From: Siphonobacter curvatus
GTDB taxonomy: Bacteria > Bacteroidota > Bacteroidia > Cytophagales > Spirosomataceae
NCBI RefSeq assembly: GCF_002943425.1
Contig: NZ_PTRA01000001.1
Location: 372,001 to 436,000 of the forward strand
Direction: 5' to 3'
Length of the DNA: 64,000 nt
The notes beneath the pieces are model-generated. The model saw only the letters and a program-made list of their open reading frames with translations, did not search any database and was not told where the DNA came from. Positions 1-8,673 of the stretch are shown here, in pieces (the stretch's first letter is position 1; each line of letters opens with the position of its first letter). The position numbers and the translations under genes are program-made.

Positions 1-87
1 ATTAACTACCATCAGCCGGGCATCGCCGCGTTCGGCCGGGTGAAGAGCGATAAGATTTTGCGGCAAATCAAATTTAAATTCGGATAA
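1..87 (+). CDS. C-terminal fragment of a probable outer-membrane protein
   Basis: An open frame runs in from the left edge and stops with TAA at 85-87, giving the last 28 residues of a protein. The tail ends in alternating basic and aromatic residues (KFKFG), as in the last strand of outer-membrane beta-barrels such as TonB-dependent receptors. The fragment is too short to name a family, so the beta-barrel call is inference. It is followed by 215 bases without a gene. Confidence 0.45.
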   Translation: MNYHQPGIAAFGRVKSDKILRQIKFKFG

Positions 88-302
88 CTTCATGGAATTC
101 AGCTAGATACCAGATAGTTTTGGCTAAATATGCAATTTCTTACTACCGAATGTCAAGCTTTTTTGGATTTTTTGTGAAAATCTTTTAAATATCGGGTACC
201 GTTTAACCCCTTAAAACGGCCCTTTCTTCCACATTTTGCTTGCATCCCATCTAGCGATCGTTCTACTTTAGACTTTCCCTATTTATCAGAAGATTTCCCG
301 GT

Positions 303-1547
303 ATGAAATTTCTTCGACAAGTGTTCGAAAGTCTCCGTTTCGCCTGGCAAGCCTTGCGGTCTAACCTCCTCCGTACCATCCTGTCGTTATTGGGGGTAAC
401 CGTTGGGATTTTTTCCATCATCGCCGTTTTTACGATGGTCGACTCCCTGGAAAACAGCATCCGGGAAAGCCTGAGTTTTACGGGCAGCAATACGTTGTTT
501 GTGTCCAAGTGGTCCTGGGATTACAGTGAGCCGAATTACGCCTGGTGGAAGTTCTTCCGTCGCCCCGCTCCAAGTTACTCCGAATTTCGTTTCCTGGAAC
601 GTAATCTGGAAAATGCTCAATACATCGCCATTTCAGACGGACGGGGTGGCCAAACGCTCAAACACGGGAATAATTCAATGACGGCGGGCGTGCGGGGGAT
701 CACTTATCAGTACAATCAGATTTCGGATTTACCCGTCGAAAAAGGACGTTACTTCAGCCCCATGGAAGAAGAGGCCGCCCGTAATGTCGTGGTGATCGGA
801 GCCGACATCGCGGCTAATTTGTTTCCCTACGAAGAAGCCGTCGGTAATTACATCCAAATTAAAGGCTTACGTTTTCAGGTAATCGGCGTCATTGAACGAA
901 TCGGAACGGGCATGTTTGAGATTGGCGGTAAGCCTGACATTCGTTGTTATATTCCGTATCTGTCCTTTTCCAAGCTCTTTCACACCAAATACTCCGAACC
1001 GAATATTTCCATCAAAGGGTACGATCGCGATGAGAAACTTCAGGAACTCGAAGGTGAACTAATGGGTCTGATGCGAACCAAACGCGGCTTGAAACCCTAT
1101 CAGGAAGATAACTTTTCCATCAACCGTCCCGAAGCCATTCAGAATATTGTCGAGACGATCTTTAGTGCCTTACGCGGAGCGGGCCTCATTATTGCCTTGT
1201 TTTCGCTGCTCATCGGGGGATTCGGCATTGCCAACATCATGTTCGTATCCGTAAAAGAACGCACAAACCTGATCGGCATTCAGAAATCGCTGGGAGCAAA
1301 AACCTACTTTATACTATTTCAATTCCTGTTTGAAGCCATCTTTTTAAGTCTGATTGGTGGACTAGTAGGTATCGTGCTCGTCTGGCTACTAACTTTTTAT
1401 CCACAGGAAACACTGAACATCGAACTTTCGCTGCGAAACATCCTGATTGGGTTGGGCGTGTCCAGTACAATCGGACTCCTTTCGGGCATTGTACCCGCCT
1501 GGATTGCGGCCCGAATGGACCCCGTACTGGCGATTCGCTCCAAGTAA
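303..1547 (+). CDS. ABC transporter permease, MacB/FtsX family
   Basis: A 414-residue inner-membrane permease with the MacB layout: one N-terminal membrane helix (about residues 20-45), a periplasmic MacB-type core domain (about 50-270), and three C-terminal helices (about 290-405) forming the FtsX domain. The sequence GIANIMFVSVKERTNLIGI followed by KSLGAK is the typical FtsX coupling segment that contacts the ATPase. No ATP-binding partner lies next to it here, so the ATPase is probably encoded elsewhere. The family exports lipoproteins, peptides or drugs, or acts as a mechanotransmission device; the substrate cannot be read from the sequence. The ATG at 303 gives a complete first helix. 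Confidence 0.9.
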   Translation: MKFLRQVFESLRFAWQALRSNLLRTILSLLGVTVGIFSIIAVFTMVDSLENSIRESLSFTGSNTLFVSKWSWDYSEPNYAWWKFFRRPAPSYSEFRFLERNLENAQYIAISDGRGGQTLKHGNNSMTAGVRGITYQYNQISDLPVEKGRYFSPMEEEAARNVVVIGADIAANLFPYEEAVGNYIQIKGLRFQVIGVIERIGTGMFEIGGKPDIRCYIPYLSFSKLFHTKYSEPNISIKGYDRDEKLQELEGELMGLMRTKRGLKPYQEDNFSINRPEAIQNIVETIFSALRGAGLIIALFSLLIGGFGIANIMFVSVKERTNLIGIQKSLGAKTYFILFQFLFEAIFLSLIGGLVGIVLVWLLTFYPQETLNIELSLRNILIGLGVSSTIGLLSGIVPAWIAARMDPVLAIRSK

Positions 1548-1728
1548 TTTTGCTGGCAATGTTTTTTAAGCCGATAGCTAGGAAAAAAGCACTAAGCATA
1601 AGCAAAATTCAATAAACGTACTTTTCTTTGGAGCTACACCCGTATCGGACTATCGCACGACTGATCCTGCGGAGAAAGGACTGGCAAAACCCACTAGTGG
1701 CCTTCCAAACGTACTTAAACAACCTATC

Positions 1729-2109
1729 ATGAAAACCTTTGGTAAAGTTTTACTCGGCTTATTAGTAGTAACCATTCTCGTATTCTGGATATTGACACTC
1801 ATCAACTATTCAGAAGGCGAACGTGCGGGTACCATCACCCGATTCAGCAAACGCGGTTATGTATTTAAAACCTGGGAAGGGGAGTTGCTACTGGGCGGTT
1901 TTTCTGAGGGCACCGGACAGATGAATGCTGAGAAATGGGAATTTAGCGTAGATTCGGGCAAAGATTCGACCATCAATACGATCAATGAAGCATTACGCTC
2001 CGGCCGCCGAGTGACGCTTTATTACGAAGAAAAACTCTTTCAGTTTGACTTTGACGGCGAAACCAAGTTCTTTGTGGTTCGGGCCCAGTTCGCCGACGGT
2101 CAGCCCTAG
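1729..2109 (+). CDS. Small membrane-anchored protein of the Bacteroidota '6-phosphogluconate dehydrogenase-like' family
   Basis: A 126-residue protein with one N-terminal membrane helix (about residues 6-26) and a small globular domain rich in beta strands. It resembles short conserved Bacteroidota proteins that databases often label 6-phosphogluconate dehydrogenase, but it is far too short for that enzyme (about 300-470 residues) and shows no nucleotide-binding glycine motif. That enzymatic name should not be carried over. The function is unknown. It sits alone between the permease and the DUF3822 gene. Confidence 0.65.
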   Translation: MKTFGKVLLGLLVVTILVFWILTLINYSEGERAGTITRFSKRGYVFKTWEGELLLGGFSEGTGQMNAEKWEFSVDSGKDSTINTINEALRSGRRVTLYYEEKLFQFDFDGETKFFVVRAQFADGQP

Positions 2110-2183
2110 ATGGTCTAGGATGAGGGGTTGGCACCCTGGCCCGCCGGAATTGTGTTGAATTCCTTATTCCTACTAATTATTCG

Positions 2184-3026
2184 ATGATGACCGCTGATAC
2201 CCACTTTCGGCAGGAGGCCCTTTCGCTGACGAGTGTCAGTTCGTACATCCTTACCCTGGGACTGGGATCGCAGGAACTTCAAATTAGTATTATCGACCCC
2301 GTTCGAAATCGTTGCCTTTGGCTTGATGAATACGTTTTGACGGACGTTAATACCGAAGAAGAGTACTTAGCGACCATTCAACGCCTGCTCAGTCAGCATG
2401 AGTTGATGCAAAAGACATTTTGGAAGGCCGTACGGGTCATTGTTTCCAACCAGTCATTTACGTTGGTGCCGACCTCGCTGTTTCGGAAGGAATATGCGGC
2501 CCGGGCTCTGTCGCTGGCTCGTGGACTGGTAACGGATCACGAATCGGTACAGCATACGGTACACCCAGCGTGGGAAGCCGTTACGGTTTTTTCATTACCC
2601 GTCAGCTGGACGGAATGGCTACTGGAAGTGTATCCGTTTGAAACTATTCAAATTGTTCACCAAGTCGATATTTTACTGCAGCTCAGTACAAAAATTACGG
2701 AAGATGGTCTGTTACTGTACGTAGAAAAACGGGCCGCTACGCTAGTGTATTTGCAAAGCGGACGACTGTATTACTGTAACCGCTTCGTCTATCGAGCTTC
2801 AGCGGATTTAATTTATTATATCTTGTTCGTATTAAACGAGCTGAAAGTGAATACGGAAGATATACAGGCCTGGGCCTTCGGAGATATCACTGAGAAATCC
2901 GAAGTGTACCAGGCTTTACAACCCTATCTAGCTCAACTAACGCAGGGACTGCCGGCTTCCGTAACCATTCCTGAAGTACCCGCCGATCTGGTATCGTCTT
3001 ACCGAATGGTTACTTTCATGGGTTAA
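2184..3026 (+). CDS. DUF3822 family protein
   Basis: A 280-residue protein matching in size and character the DUF3822 family, which in Bacteroidota is usually found beside coaD and sometimes the 16S rRNA methyltransferase rsmD. No signal peptide or membrane helix is visible. The pattern of beta strands with a glycine-containing N-terminal segment suggests an actin/Hsp70-like fold, but this is inference. coaD starts 36 bases downstream in the same direction, so the two probably form an operon. rsmD is not present between them here. The molecular function is not established. Confidence 0.7.
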   Translation: MMTADTHFRQEALSLTSVSSYILTLGLGSQELQISIIDPVRNRCLWLDEYVLTDVNTEEEYLATIQRLLSQHELMQKTFWKAVRVIVSNQSFTLVPTSLFRKEYAARALSLARGLVTDHESVQHTVHPAWEAVTVFSLPVSWTEWLLEVYPFETIQIVHQVDILLQLSTKITEDGLLLYVEKRAATLVYLQSGRLYYCNRFVYRASADLIYYILFVLNELKVNTEDIQAWAFGDITEKSEVYQALQPYLAQLTQGLPASVTIPEVPADLVSSYRMVTFMG

Positions 3027-3062
3027 ATTTTCTTTCTGACAAGCTTAACGTCCATCGCCTCA

Positions 3063-3524
3063 ATGCCTCGTATTGCTTTTTTCCCCGGTTCGTTTGACCC
3101 TTTTACGAAAGGACACGAAGATATTGTTCGGCGGGGCTTGAAACTGTTCGACGAAATCATCATTGGTATTGGCCACAATTCTAGTAAAAAACGCCACTTC
3201 CCATTGGATCCCATGACCCGCTCCATTCAGCGGACGTTCATTAACGAGCCAGTCCGGGTAGTACCGTATCAGGATCTAACGGCCCGCGTCGCCCGCGATA
3301 ACGGAGCCACTTTTCTGCTTCGAGGCTTACGAAATACGACGGACTTTGAGTACGAAAACAGCATTGCTCAGGTAAATCGTGATCTATACGAAGGCGTCGA
3401 AACAGTCTTTCTGATCTGTTCGCCGGAATTAGCTCCCATTTCCAGTACCATTATTCGTGACTTGCACCGTTACGGGGCCAATGTAGATCAGTACTTGCCC
3501 TATCCCGTCAGTGATTTGGAGTAA
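3063..3524 (+). CDS. coaD: Pantetheine-phosphate adenylyltransferase
   Basis: Catalyses the penultimate step of coenzyme A synthesis, transfer of AMP from ATP to 4'-phosphopantetheine, in the cytoplasm. The 153-residue length is normal. The N-terminal PGSFDPFTKGHEDI contains the nucleotidyltransferase TxGH-type motif (residues about 9-21), RGLRN matches the phosphopantetheine-binding region, and ISSTIIRDL is the usual C-terminal ATP-contacting motif. The start ATG at 3063 gives the expected short N-terminus before the first beta strand. It follows the DUF3822 gene closely. The last CoA step, coaE, is encoded at 48079-48669 in this window. Confidence 0.96.
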   Translation: MPRIAFFPGSFDPFTKGHEDIVRRGLKLFDEIIIGIGHNSSKKRHFPLDPMTRSIQRTFINEPVRVVPYQDLTARVARDNGATFLLRGLRNTTDFEYENSIAQVNRDLYEGVETVFLICSPELAPISSTIIRDLHRYGANVDQYLPYPVSDLE

Positions 3525-3635
3525 CCGTTTGGATAAACTATTGAACGAGTCACCGGAAAGAGGAATCCTGAACCTTTTTCAGGCGTATTTTTTTTAGTGA
3601 TAGGTCTTTCTTCGGATTTTAAAACATTGGAAAGT

Positions 3636-4700
3636 ATGTCACGTTTGTTTTCTCCGTTAACGCTAAAAAAAATTACGCTTCGAAATAGAATTGCGGTTTC
3701 CCCCATGTGCCAGTACTCGGCCGTCGATGGTTTTGCTAACGACTGGCATTTGGTGCATCTGGGAGCCCGGGCTATTGGCGGAGCCGGATTAATTATTCAG
3801 GAAGCTACGGCCGTTTCACCCGAGGGACGTATTTCACCCCAGGATCTGGGCATCTGGCAGGATGAGCACCTCGACAAACTTCAGCAGATTACCACTTTTA
3901 TTCGCCAGCAGGGAGCGGTACCAGGGATTCAGCTGGCTCATGCTGGTCGGAAAGCCAGTGGGCGTCGTCCGTGGGAAGGAGAAGGGAAGGTGCCTGTGGA
4001 AGAGGGTGGTTGGACAACCGTAGCCCCCAGTGCTATTCCGTTTCGGGAAGAAGAGCCCGTTCCCACGGTCTTGGACGAAGCAGGCATCGCGAAAGTAATC
4101 AATGATTTTAAAGAAGCCGCTGGACGTTCTTTTCGAGCAGGTTATGAACTGATCGAAATACACGCGGCTCATGGCTATCTGATTCATCAGTTCCTTTCGC
4201 CCTTAAGTAACCAGCGAACGGACGATTACGGTGGAAGTTTTGAAAATCGGATTCGCTTGTTGCTCGAAGTACTGGAGGCTGTACATACAGTCTGGCCGCA
4301 GGAATTACCCGTGTTCGTTCGGATTTCGGCGAGTGACTGGGCCGAAGGCGGTTGGGACGTAGAGCAGTCCGTACAATTAGCCAAAGTGCTGAAAACGAAA
4401 GGGGTGGATCTAATCGATTCCTCTTCGGGTGGTTTAGTATCTTACGCCCGTATTCAGGCTGGACCGAACTACCAGGTACCTTTTGCTGAGCAAATCAAAA
4501 AAGAGTCGGGTATGCTGACCGGAGCAGTAGGCATCATTACGAAAGCCGAACAAGCCGAAGCTATTCTCGAAAACGGGCAGGCCGATCTTATTTTAATCGC
4601 CCGCGAATCGCTCCGTGACCCGAACTTCCCTCTGCATGCCGCTAAAATATTAGGCGATGATATGGCTTGGGTTCCGCAGTACGAACGGGCGAAACGCTAA
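3636..4700 (+). CDS. NADH:flavin oxidoreductase, Old Yellow Enzyme family (YqjM-like)
   Basis: A 354-residue FMN-dependent ene-reductase. The N-terminus SRLFSPLTLKKITLRNRI and the Cys in SPMCQYSA are characteristic of the YqjM class of Old Yellow Enzymes, in which that Cys tunes the flavin. The substrate-binding HAAHGYL with the following GGSFENR segment is also present. The reading frame opens upstream at a GTG (3597), but the ATG at 3636 starts exactly where family members start and is preferred. It reduces activated C=C bonds using NAD(P)H and probably has detoxification roles. It ends before a long bidirectional terminator shared with the converging NUDIX gene. Confidence 0.92.
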   Translation: MSRLFSPLTLKKITLRNRIAVSPMCQYSAVDGFANDWHLVHLGARAIGGAGLIIQEATAVSPEGRISPQDLGIWQDEHLDKLQQITTFIRQQGAVPGIQLAHAGRKASGRRPWEGEGKVPVEEGGWTTVAPSAIPFREEEPVPTVLDEAGIAKVINDFKEAAGRSFRAGYELIEIHAAHGYLIHQFLSPLSNQRTDDYGGSFENRIRLLLEVLEAVHTVWPQELPVFVRISASDWAEGGWDVEQSVQLAKVLKTKGVDLIDSSSGGLVSYARIQAGPNYQVPFAEQIKKESGMLTGAVGIITKAEQAEAILENGQADLILIARESLRDPNFPLHAAKILGDDMAWVPQYERAKR

Positions 4701-4741
4701 AGATTCAGGTACTAAGTTTAAATCGAGCTTATTCTCGAATA

Positions 4742-4805
4742 AAGTATAGACAAGAAAAAGTCCCGAAGGCAGCATAGCTTTCGGGACTTTTTCTTGTCTA
4801 TACTT
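4742..4805. terminator. Bidirectional hairpin terminator with a very long stem
   Basis: Two 26-base arms (4742-4767 and 4780-4805) are perfect reverse complements. The stem can extend by a G-U pair and two more pairs, leaving a loop of about six bases. A and T runs inside the arms give a U-tract in either direction. It lies between the converging reductase and NUDIX genes. Confidence 0.9.
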
Positions 4806-4817
4806 CGATACCAGGTA

Positions 4818-5501
4818 TTAAACCGATACGCTATTCCAAAGCCGGTCAAAGACGTAGCGAATGGAGCTGTAAGAATCGACCATGGCGTTCTGGACTTCTT
4901 TTTTCGTCATCCAGGCAATTTTTTCGATGTGTTCCTCCTCCTGAGGTTGCATGTGCTGGTCGTCAAGGCAAGTCATCCGGTACCACTTCGTACGCTTTAG
5001 GATTCGGTTGCCGTTGTGCGTATAGGTATGCCAGGTGGTGCAGATTTTCTCGCCCAGTTCTGCCTGTAAACCCGTTTCTTCTTCCACTTCGCGTAAGGAA
5101 GCTTCTTTCGATTTCTCGCCCGGATCAAGTTTTCCTTTCGGTAAGTCCCAGCGTTTGAGGCGGTAAATCAACAACATTTTGTCGTCTTTGAAGACTACGC
5201 CACCGGCTGCTTTAACCACTTTGAAATAGTTTTTCAATCTTCCTTCGGCGGCCTTTTGATCGGCTACCTGTAACAGAATGCTTTGCAGAGCTGCCGGGTG
5301 TTCGTCGTGAAGAAGATCCATTAAACGCTCCGTAGTGGCCAGCGAAGCGTTGAGAATAAGTACATGACCGTGTAAATTTTCGGTTTTAATAACTTCAAGA
5401 CGGGTGTCAATCACCACGTCAAAGTCACGTTTCTCCCGTAATAAATCAGATCGCTGAGCATCAGTCAGCTTAACGGGACGGTCGTTGATAAACAGGACCA
5501 T
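4818..5501 (-). CDS. NUDIX hydrolase
   Basis: A 227-residue protein. The C-terminal half carries a full NUDIX box (about residues 123-145) with G-x5-E-x7-REVEEETGL, the metal-binding signature for hydrolysis of nucleoside diphosphates linked to another group. The N-terminal ~90 residues are a separate region seen in Bacteroidota members of this group and have no recognisable catalytic motif. The substrate cannot be deduced; Ap4A-like or ADP-ribose-type compounds are possible. Upstream on its own strand a TACTTTTG element (5529-5536) suggests its own promoter, divergent from pyrE. Confidence 0.88.
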   Translation of the reverse strand: MVLFINDRPVKLTDAQRSDLLREKRDFDVVIDTRLEVIKTENLHGHVLILNASLATTERLMDLLHDEHPAALQSILLQVADQKAAEGRLKNYFKVVKAAGGVVFKDDKMLLIYRLKRWDLPKGKLDPGEKSKEASLREVEEETGLQAELGEKICTTWHTYTHNGNRILKRTKWYRMTCLDDQHMQPQEEEHIEKIAWMTKKEVQNAMVDSYSSIRYVFDRLWNSVSV

Positions 5502-5528
5502 GCAGGAGTTCTCTAATGGTTAATAGTA

Positions 5529-5536
5529 CAAAAGTA
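5529..5536 (-). promoter_or_regulatory. Bacteroidota -7 promoter element for the NUDIX gene
   Basis: The minus strand reads TACTTTTG, matching the Bacteroidota -7 consensus TAnnTTTG. It lies about 28 bases upstream of the NUDIX start codon, predicting a 5' leader of roughly 20 bases. No clear -33 TTG was found at the standard distance. Confidence 0.5.
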
Positions 5537-5695
5537 AGCGATGTTGCGAAAGTCTCTATCCCCGAATCTACAAAGTATCGGCTGGATACGACAAAAACCG
5601 GAGACCCGCCTACAACGCGGAAGTAAGAGTCTGCGTTCCGGTACGGATTATTTTTAGAAGCGAACGTTCGCTGCTGGAACCCCGCAACTTCCTTT

Positions 5696-5703
5696 TATTT
5701 TTG
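5696..5703 (+). promoter_or_regulatory. -7 promoter element for pyrE, implying a leaderless transcript
   Basis: TATTTTTG fits TAnnTTTG and ends only four bases before the pyrE ATG at 5708. Transcription normally starts about five bases after this element, so the mRNA would begin at or next to the start codon. The -33 box is not clear. Confidence 0.5.
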
Positions 5704-5707
5704 TGCC

Positions 5708-6343
5708 ATGGAATCAACTGTAGCGGCCCGCGTGGCTGAAATGCTTTTGGAAGTAAAAGCTGTACGTCTAAGTCCTGAATCGCCTTTTACCTGGGCTTCG
5801 GGCTGGAAATCACCCATTTATTGCGACAACCGGGTTACGCTTTCCTCGGCTCCGGTTCGTACGTATATCAAAGAAGCACTTGCTGAGGCGATCAAAACCC
5901 AGTTTGCGGGCGTTGAAGCCATTGCTGGCGTTGCCACAGCGGGTATTCCGCAGGGGGCGTTGGTGGCTGATGTACTGGGCTTACCCTTTCTATACGTTCG
6001 TCCGAAGCCGAAAGAACATGGCATGGGCAATCAGATTGAGGGTCGTCTGGAAGCGGGTCAGAAGGTTGTAGTGATTGAGGATTTGATTTCGACGGGTGGA
6101 AGCTCATTGAAAGCCGTAGACGCTCTGCGAAACGCCGGAGCTGAAATCGTGGGTATGGCAGCTATTTTCACCTACGGTTTTCCTGTTGCCGAACAGAATT
6201 TCCAGCAGGCAGGCGTTACGCTTCACTGTTTGAGTAACTATAATGCCCTAGTAGAAGCTGCCGTACCTCTGGGTTATATTACCGACGATCAGGTAGATAC
6301 ACTCAAGGAGTGGCGGCAATCGCCTAATACGTGGCGGCAATAA
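5708..6343 (+). CDS. pyrE: Orotate phosphoribosyltransferase
   Basis: Converts orotate and PRPP to orotidine 5'-phosphate in de novo pyrimidine synthesis. The 211-residue length is typical. The PRPP-binding motif VVVIEDLISTGGSS is intact (about residues 119-132), SGWKSPIYCDNR forms the N-terminal substrate region, and RPKPKEHG is the catalytic flexible loop. The ATG at 5708 is the only sensible start and sits almost at the predicted transcription start. It is transcribed alone, divergent from the NUDIX gene, and ends at a strong hairpin shared with the converging J-domain gene. Confidence 0.96.
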   Translation: MESTVAARVAEMLLEVKAVRLSPESPFTWASGWKSPIYCDNRVTLSSAPVRTYIKEALAEAIKTQFAGVEAIAGVATAGIPQGALVADVLGLPFLYVRPKPKEHGMGNQIEGRLEAGQKVVVIEDLISTGGSSLKAVDALRNAGAEIVGMAAIFTYGFPVAEQNFQQAGVTLHCLSNYNALVEAAVPLGYITDDQVDTLKEWRQSPNTWRQ

Positions 6344-6358
6344 TTGATGGATACAATG

Positions 6359-6403
6359 AAAAAGCGTTTTCCCTGATCATATAGAAAAGGGAAAACGCTT
6401 TTT
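6359..6403. terminator. Bidirectional terminator between pyrE and the J-domain gene
   Basis: Perfect 15-base arms AAAAAGCGTTTTCCC (6359-6373) and its reverse complement (6389-6403) flank a 15-base loop. A/T-rich arm ends give U-tracts on both strands. Confidence 0.9.
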
Positions 6404-6414
6404 AAATTAGGGTA

Positions 6415-7233
6415 TTATTGAAGATTACAATATTTATCAACCAAAGTTGTCGCTTCCGTTTCGCCTAAACTGGCAGCTTTTTGCCAATCTTCGCAGGCTT
6501 GTAGGGAATCTTTTTCCAGCCAGAAGTTGGTTCCCCGCATGGTCAGAGCTTTGCCATTTTGGGGAGACAGCGTCAGTACCTTGTTGAGATGCGAGCGGCT
6601 CTGGGCGTACTTCTTCAGGTAATAGCTACAGGTAGCCAAATTAAAGTACAAGTCTTCATCAAAAGGATCTTCCTGCGAGGCTCGCAACAAATCCGGATAG
6701 GCCGTCTGAAATTCTCGTAACCGCAATAAAACTTGTCCTCGCAGGCGATAGGCGGATGTAAGGGTTTCGTCGTGGTGAATGGCCTCGTTAAGTTTCCCCA
6801 TCGCTGCGGTCGTATCTTCATCGACCAGCAACCGGGTGGCATCTGCTACTTCGGTTACGGCTTGTTTCTGTTCGTATTGCTGAAAGGCAACCACCCCCAA
6901 CGCCACGAATACAACCAGTAAGCCAATGCCCGGAATCAGCCAGCGATGAACCGTAGGTCGTGGTGGCTGTACCGGAGTAGGGCGTGGTCTGGGCGGCGGT
7001 GGCGGCGTAACGGGGGGCTGAGTTCCGTAGGTAAGCTTTAGATCGTACGAAGCTCGGAGAGCCGGATCAGAAAGTACCCGGTAGGCTTCATTGATAGCCT
7101 TGAAACGCTCTTCTGCCTGGATTTGGCCGGGATTTTTGTCCGGATGCCAGGTTATGGCCAGCTTTCGATACGCTCGCTTAATCTCTTCAATGGATGCCCG
7201 GGAAGAAACGCCAAGTTGTTCGTAATGAGTCAA
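6415..7233 (-). CDS. J-domain (DnaJ-like) protein with TPR repeats
   Basis: A 272-residue protein with an N-terminal J domain (about residues 2-65) containing the HPD motif ([10 protein letters not shown]), which stimulates Hsp70 ATPase. A proline-rich linker (about 72-94) follows, then one membrane helix (about 98-115), then tetratricopeptide repeats (about 130-270). It is probably a membrane-tethered co-chaperone with the J domain in the cytoplasm and the TPRs on the other side. The start codon appears to be TTG at 7233, directly before the usual xHYExLGV J-domain opening; no ATG is available nearby. Partners are unknown. Confidence 0.85.
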   Translation of the reverse strand: MTHYEQLGVSSRASIEEIKRAYRKLAITWHPDKNPGQIQAEERFKAINEAYRVLSDPALRASYDLKLTYGTQPPVTPPPPPRPRPTPVQPPRPTVHRWLIPGIGLLVVFVALGVVAFQQYEQKQAVTEVADATRLLVDEDTTAAMGKLNEAIHHDETLTSAYRLRGQVLLRLREFQTAYPDLLRASQEDPFDEDLYFNLATCSYYLKKYAQSRSHLNKVLTLSPQNGKALTMRGTNFWLEKDSLQACEDWQKAASLGETEATTLVDKYCNLQ

Positions 7234-7382
7234 AGTTTTAATAGATTCTGAGCTTTACGTTGGTATGAACTAGCAAGTTGAGTAGTTCTGGAAAAGATAA
7301 AATGGTTAGACCAGACCTTGCTAATCGGATGGAGATGTTGTGCTTTCAAACTTCAAACCTACTCAAACTTTCAACTGACTTC

Positions 7383-8480
7383 TTAGGCCAAACCGTATAC
7401 TTTCCCCGGCAAACTTTTAATGAGTCCCTGAAACTCCAGATTAAGCAGTAAGGAAGCTAGCTTAGACATCGACAATTGCGATTTCCAGGCCAGATCGTCT
7501 ACGTGCATGGCTCCTGAATCACGAAAGAGGCGAATAATCTGACTTTCTTCCTCCGAAAATCGGCTTAAATCCAGCGTTGGCGTCTTTAGCGAACCCGCGT
7601 TCTCCTGCCAACCCAACGTTTCAATCATCTGCGATACAGTAGTGAAAATAGTGGCTTTATTGCGGGCAATCAGAGAGTTACAGCCTTCTGAATTTGGGCT
7701 GGTCAGGTTGCCTGGTACCGCAAAAACGTCGCGGTTGTAGTTATTAGCGTACTCGGCAGTACCCAGTGCCCCGCCTCTAACCGCCGATTCAATGACAATG
7801 ACTACGTCCGAAAGTCCGGCAATGATGCGGTTACGGTCCAGAAAAAAGCGGCGATCTGGTTGCGTACCCAGGGTTTGCTCCGAAAAAGACCACCCTTTTC
7901 CTGCATTAGTAAAGCCGTTTTCTGATGAGCAACGGGATAAACCAGATCCAGGCCATTTGCCATGACTCCGAACGTAGGCAAATCGTGTTTCAGAGCCGCC
8001 TTATGAGCGGTAATATCAATTCCGTAGGCCAGTCCACTTATAATAGCCGCCTGATAGGGAACGAGTTGTTCAACAATTTCTTCTGTAATTTTTTTTTCCG
8101 TACTCACTGGCTCGCCGTGTACCCACAATGCCTACGCTTCGTACGGGATTGACCGAGCCTTTTCCTTTTGAAAAAAGCAGAGCGGGTGCGTCGTAAACGG
8201 ATTTGAGTCGTTGCGGGTAGCCCTCTTCATTGAAGGCGGTAATCTGGACATCCTCTCGTAAGGCCTGTTCGAGTAGTTGCTCGGCCTGGGCAAAAGTGCT
8301 TTTGGCGGCGATGTTTCGGGAGAGCAAATCGCCAATACCCCGTATTTTCTGAAGTTTTCCGGGAGGAAGTTTAAAAACCGCTTCTGCTGAGCCGCAATGG
8401 GCCATCAGCAAGCGGGTAAGCATATCGCCTACGCCCGGTGTAAGCCAGAGGGCCAGTTGATATAAACGATCCGAATGCAT
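7383..8480 (-). pseudogene. dprA: DNA-protecting protein DprA with two compensating frameshifts
   Basis: The ATG at 8480 and the stop at 7383 are in the same frame and would encode 365 residues, a normal DprA length. The N-terminal helix-hairpin region, the Rossmann motifs (VGIVGTRRASEYG, SGLAYGIDITAHK, AVPGNLTSPNSEGCNSLI) and the C-terminal winged helix are all present, but the middle lies in another frame. The frame is lost at a run of nine A on the coding strand (8089-8097), where eight would read through. It is restored at a run of five T (7883-7887), where six would read through. DprA loads RecA on incoming single strands in natural transformation. The lesions could be sequencing errors, real mutations, or slippage at the A9 run. 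Confidence refers to the gene identity. Confidence 0.85.
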
Positions 8481-8624
8481 GCCTAAAAAAGGGTTGAATA
8501 CCCCAGAAATGTGGCAAAAAATCAGGAATAAACTACTAAAAATAACTTGAAAATCCCTGAGCGGTAGAATGCTTTTGAATGAAAGTCCCACCAGAAAAAG
8601 GAAGAAAATGCTGGAAAAGAGCGG

Positions 8625-8632
8625 TACTTTTG
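8625..8632 (+). promoter_or_regulatory. -7 promoter element for the cytochrome c peroxidase gene
   Basis: TACTTTTG matches TAnnTTTG and lies 41 bases upstream of the ATG at 8674, in the gap after the divergent dprA start. Confidence 0.45.
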
Positions 8633-8673
8633 AGTGAAAAACCTGGTAATCCTTCCCAAACCCCCTTGTCTCT

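Noticed and set aside
1729-2109. 6-phosphogluconate dehydrogenase
   Set aside because: The protein is a 126-residue membrane-anchored protein without a nucleotide-binding motif, so the enzymatic label does not fit.
2110-2183. GGGGTTGGCACC segment as another copy of the hairpin repeat
   Set aside because: Only about eight bases match the repeat start, and the rest does not align.
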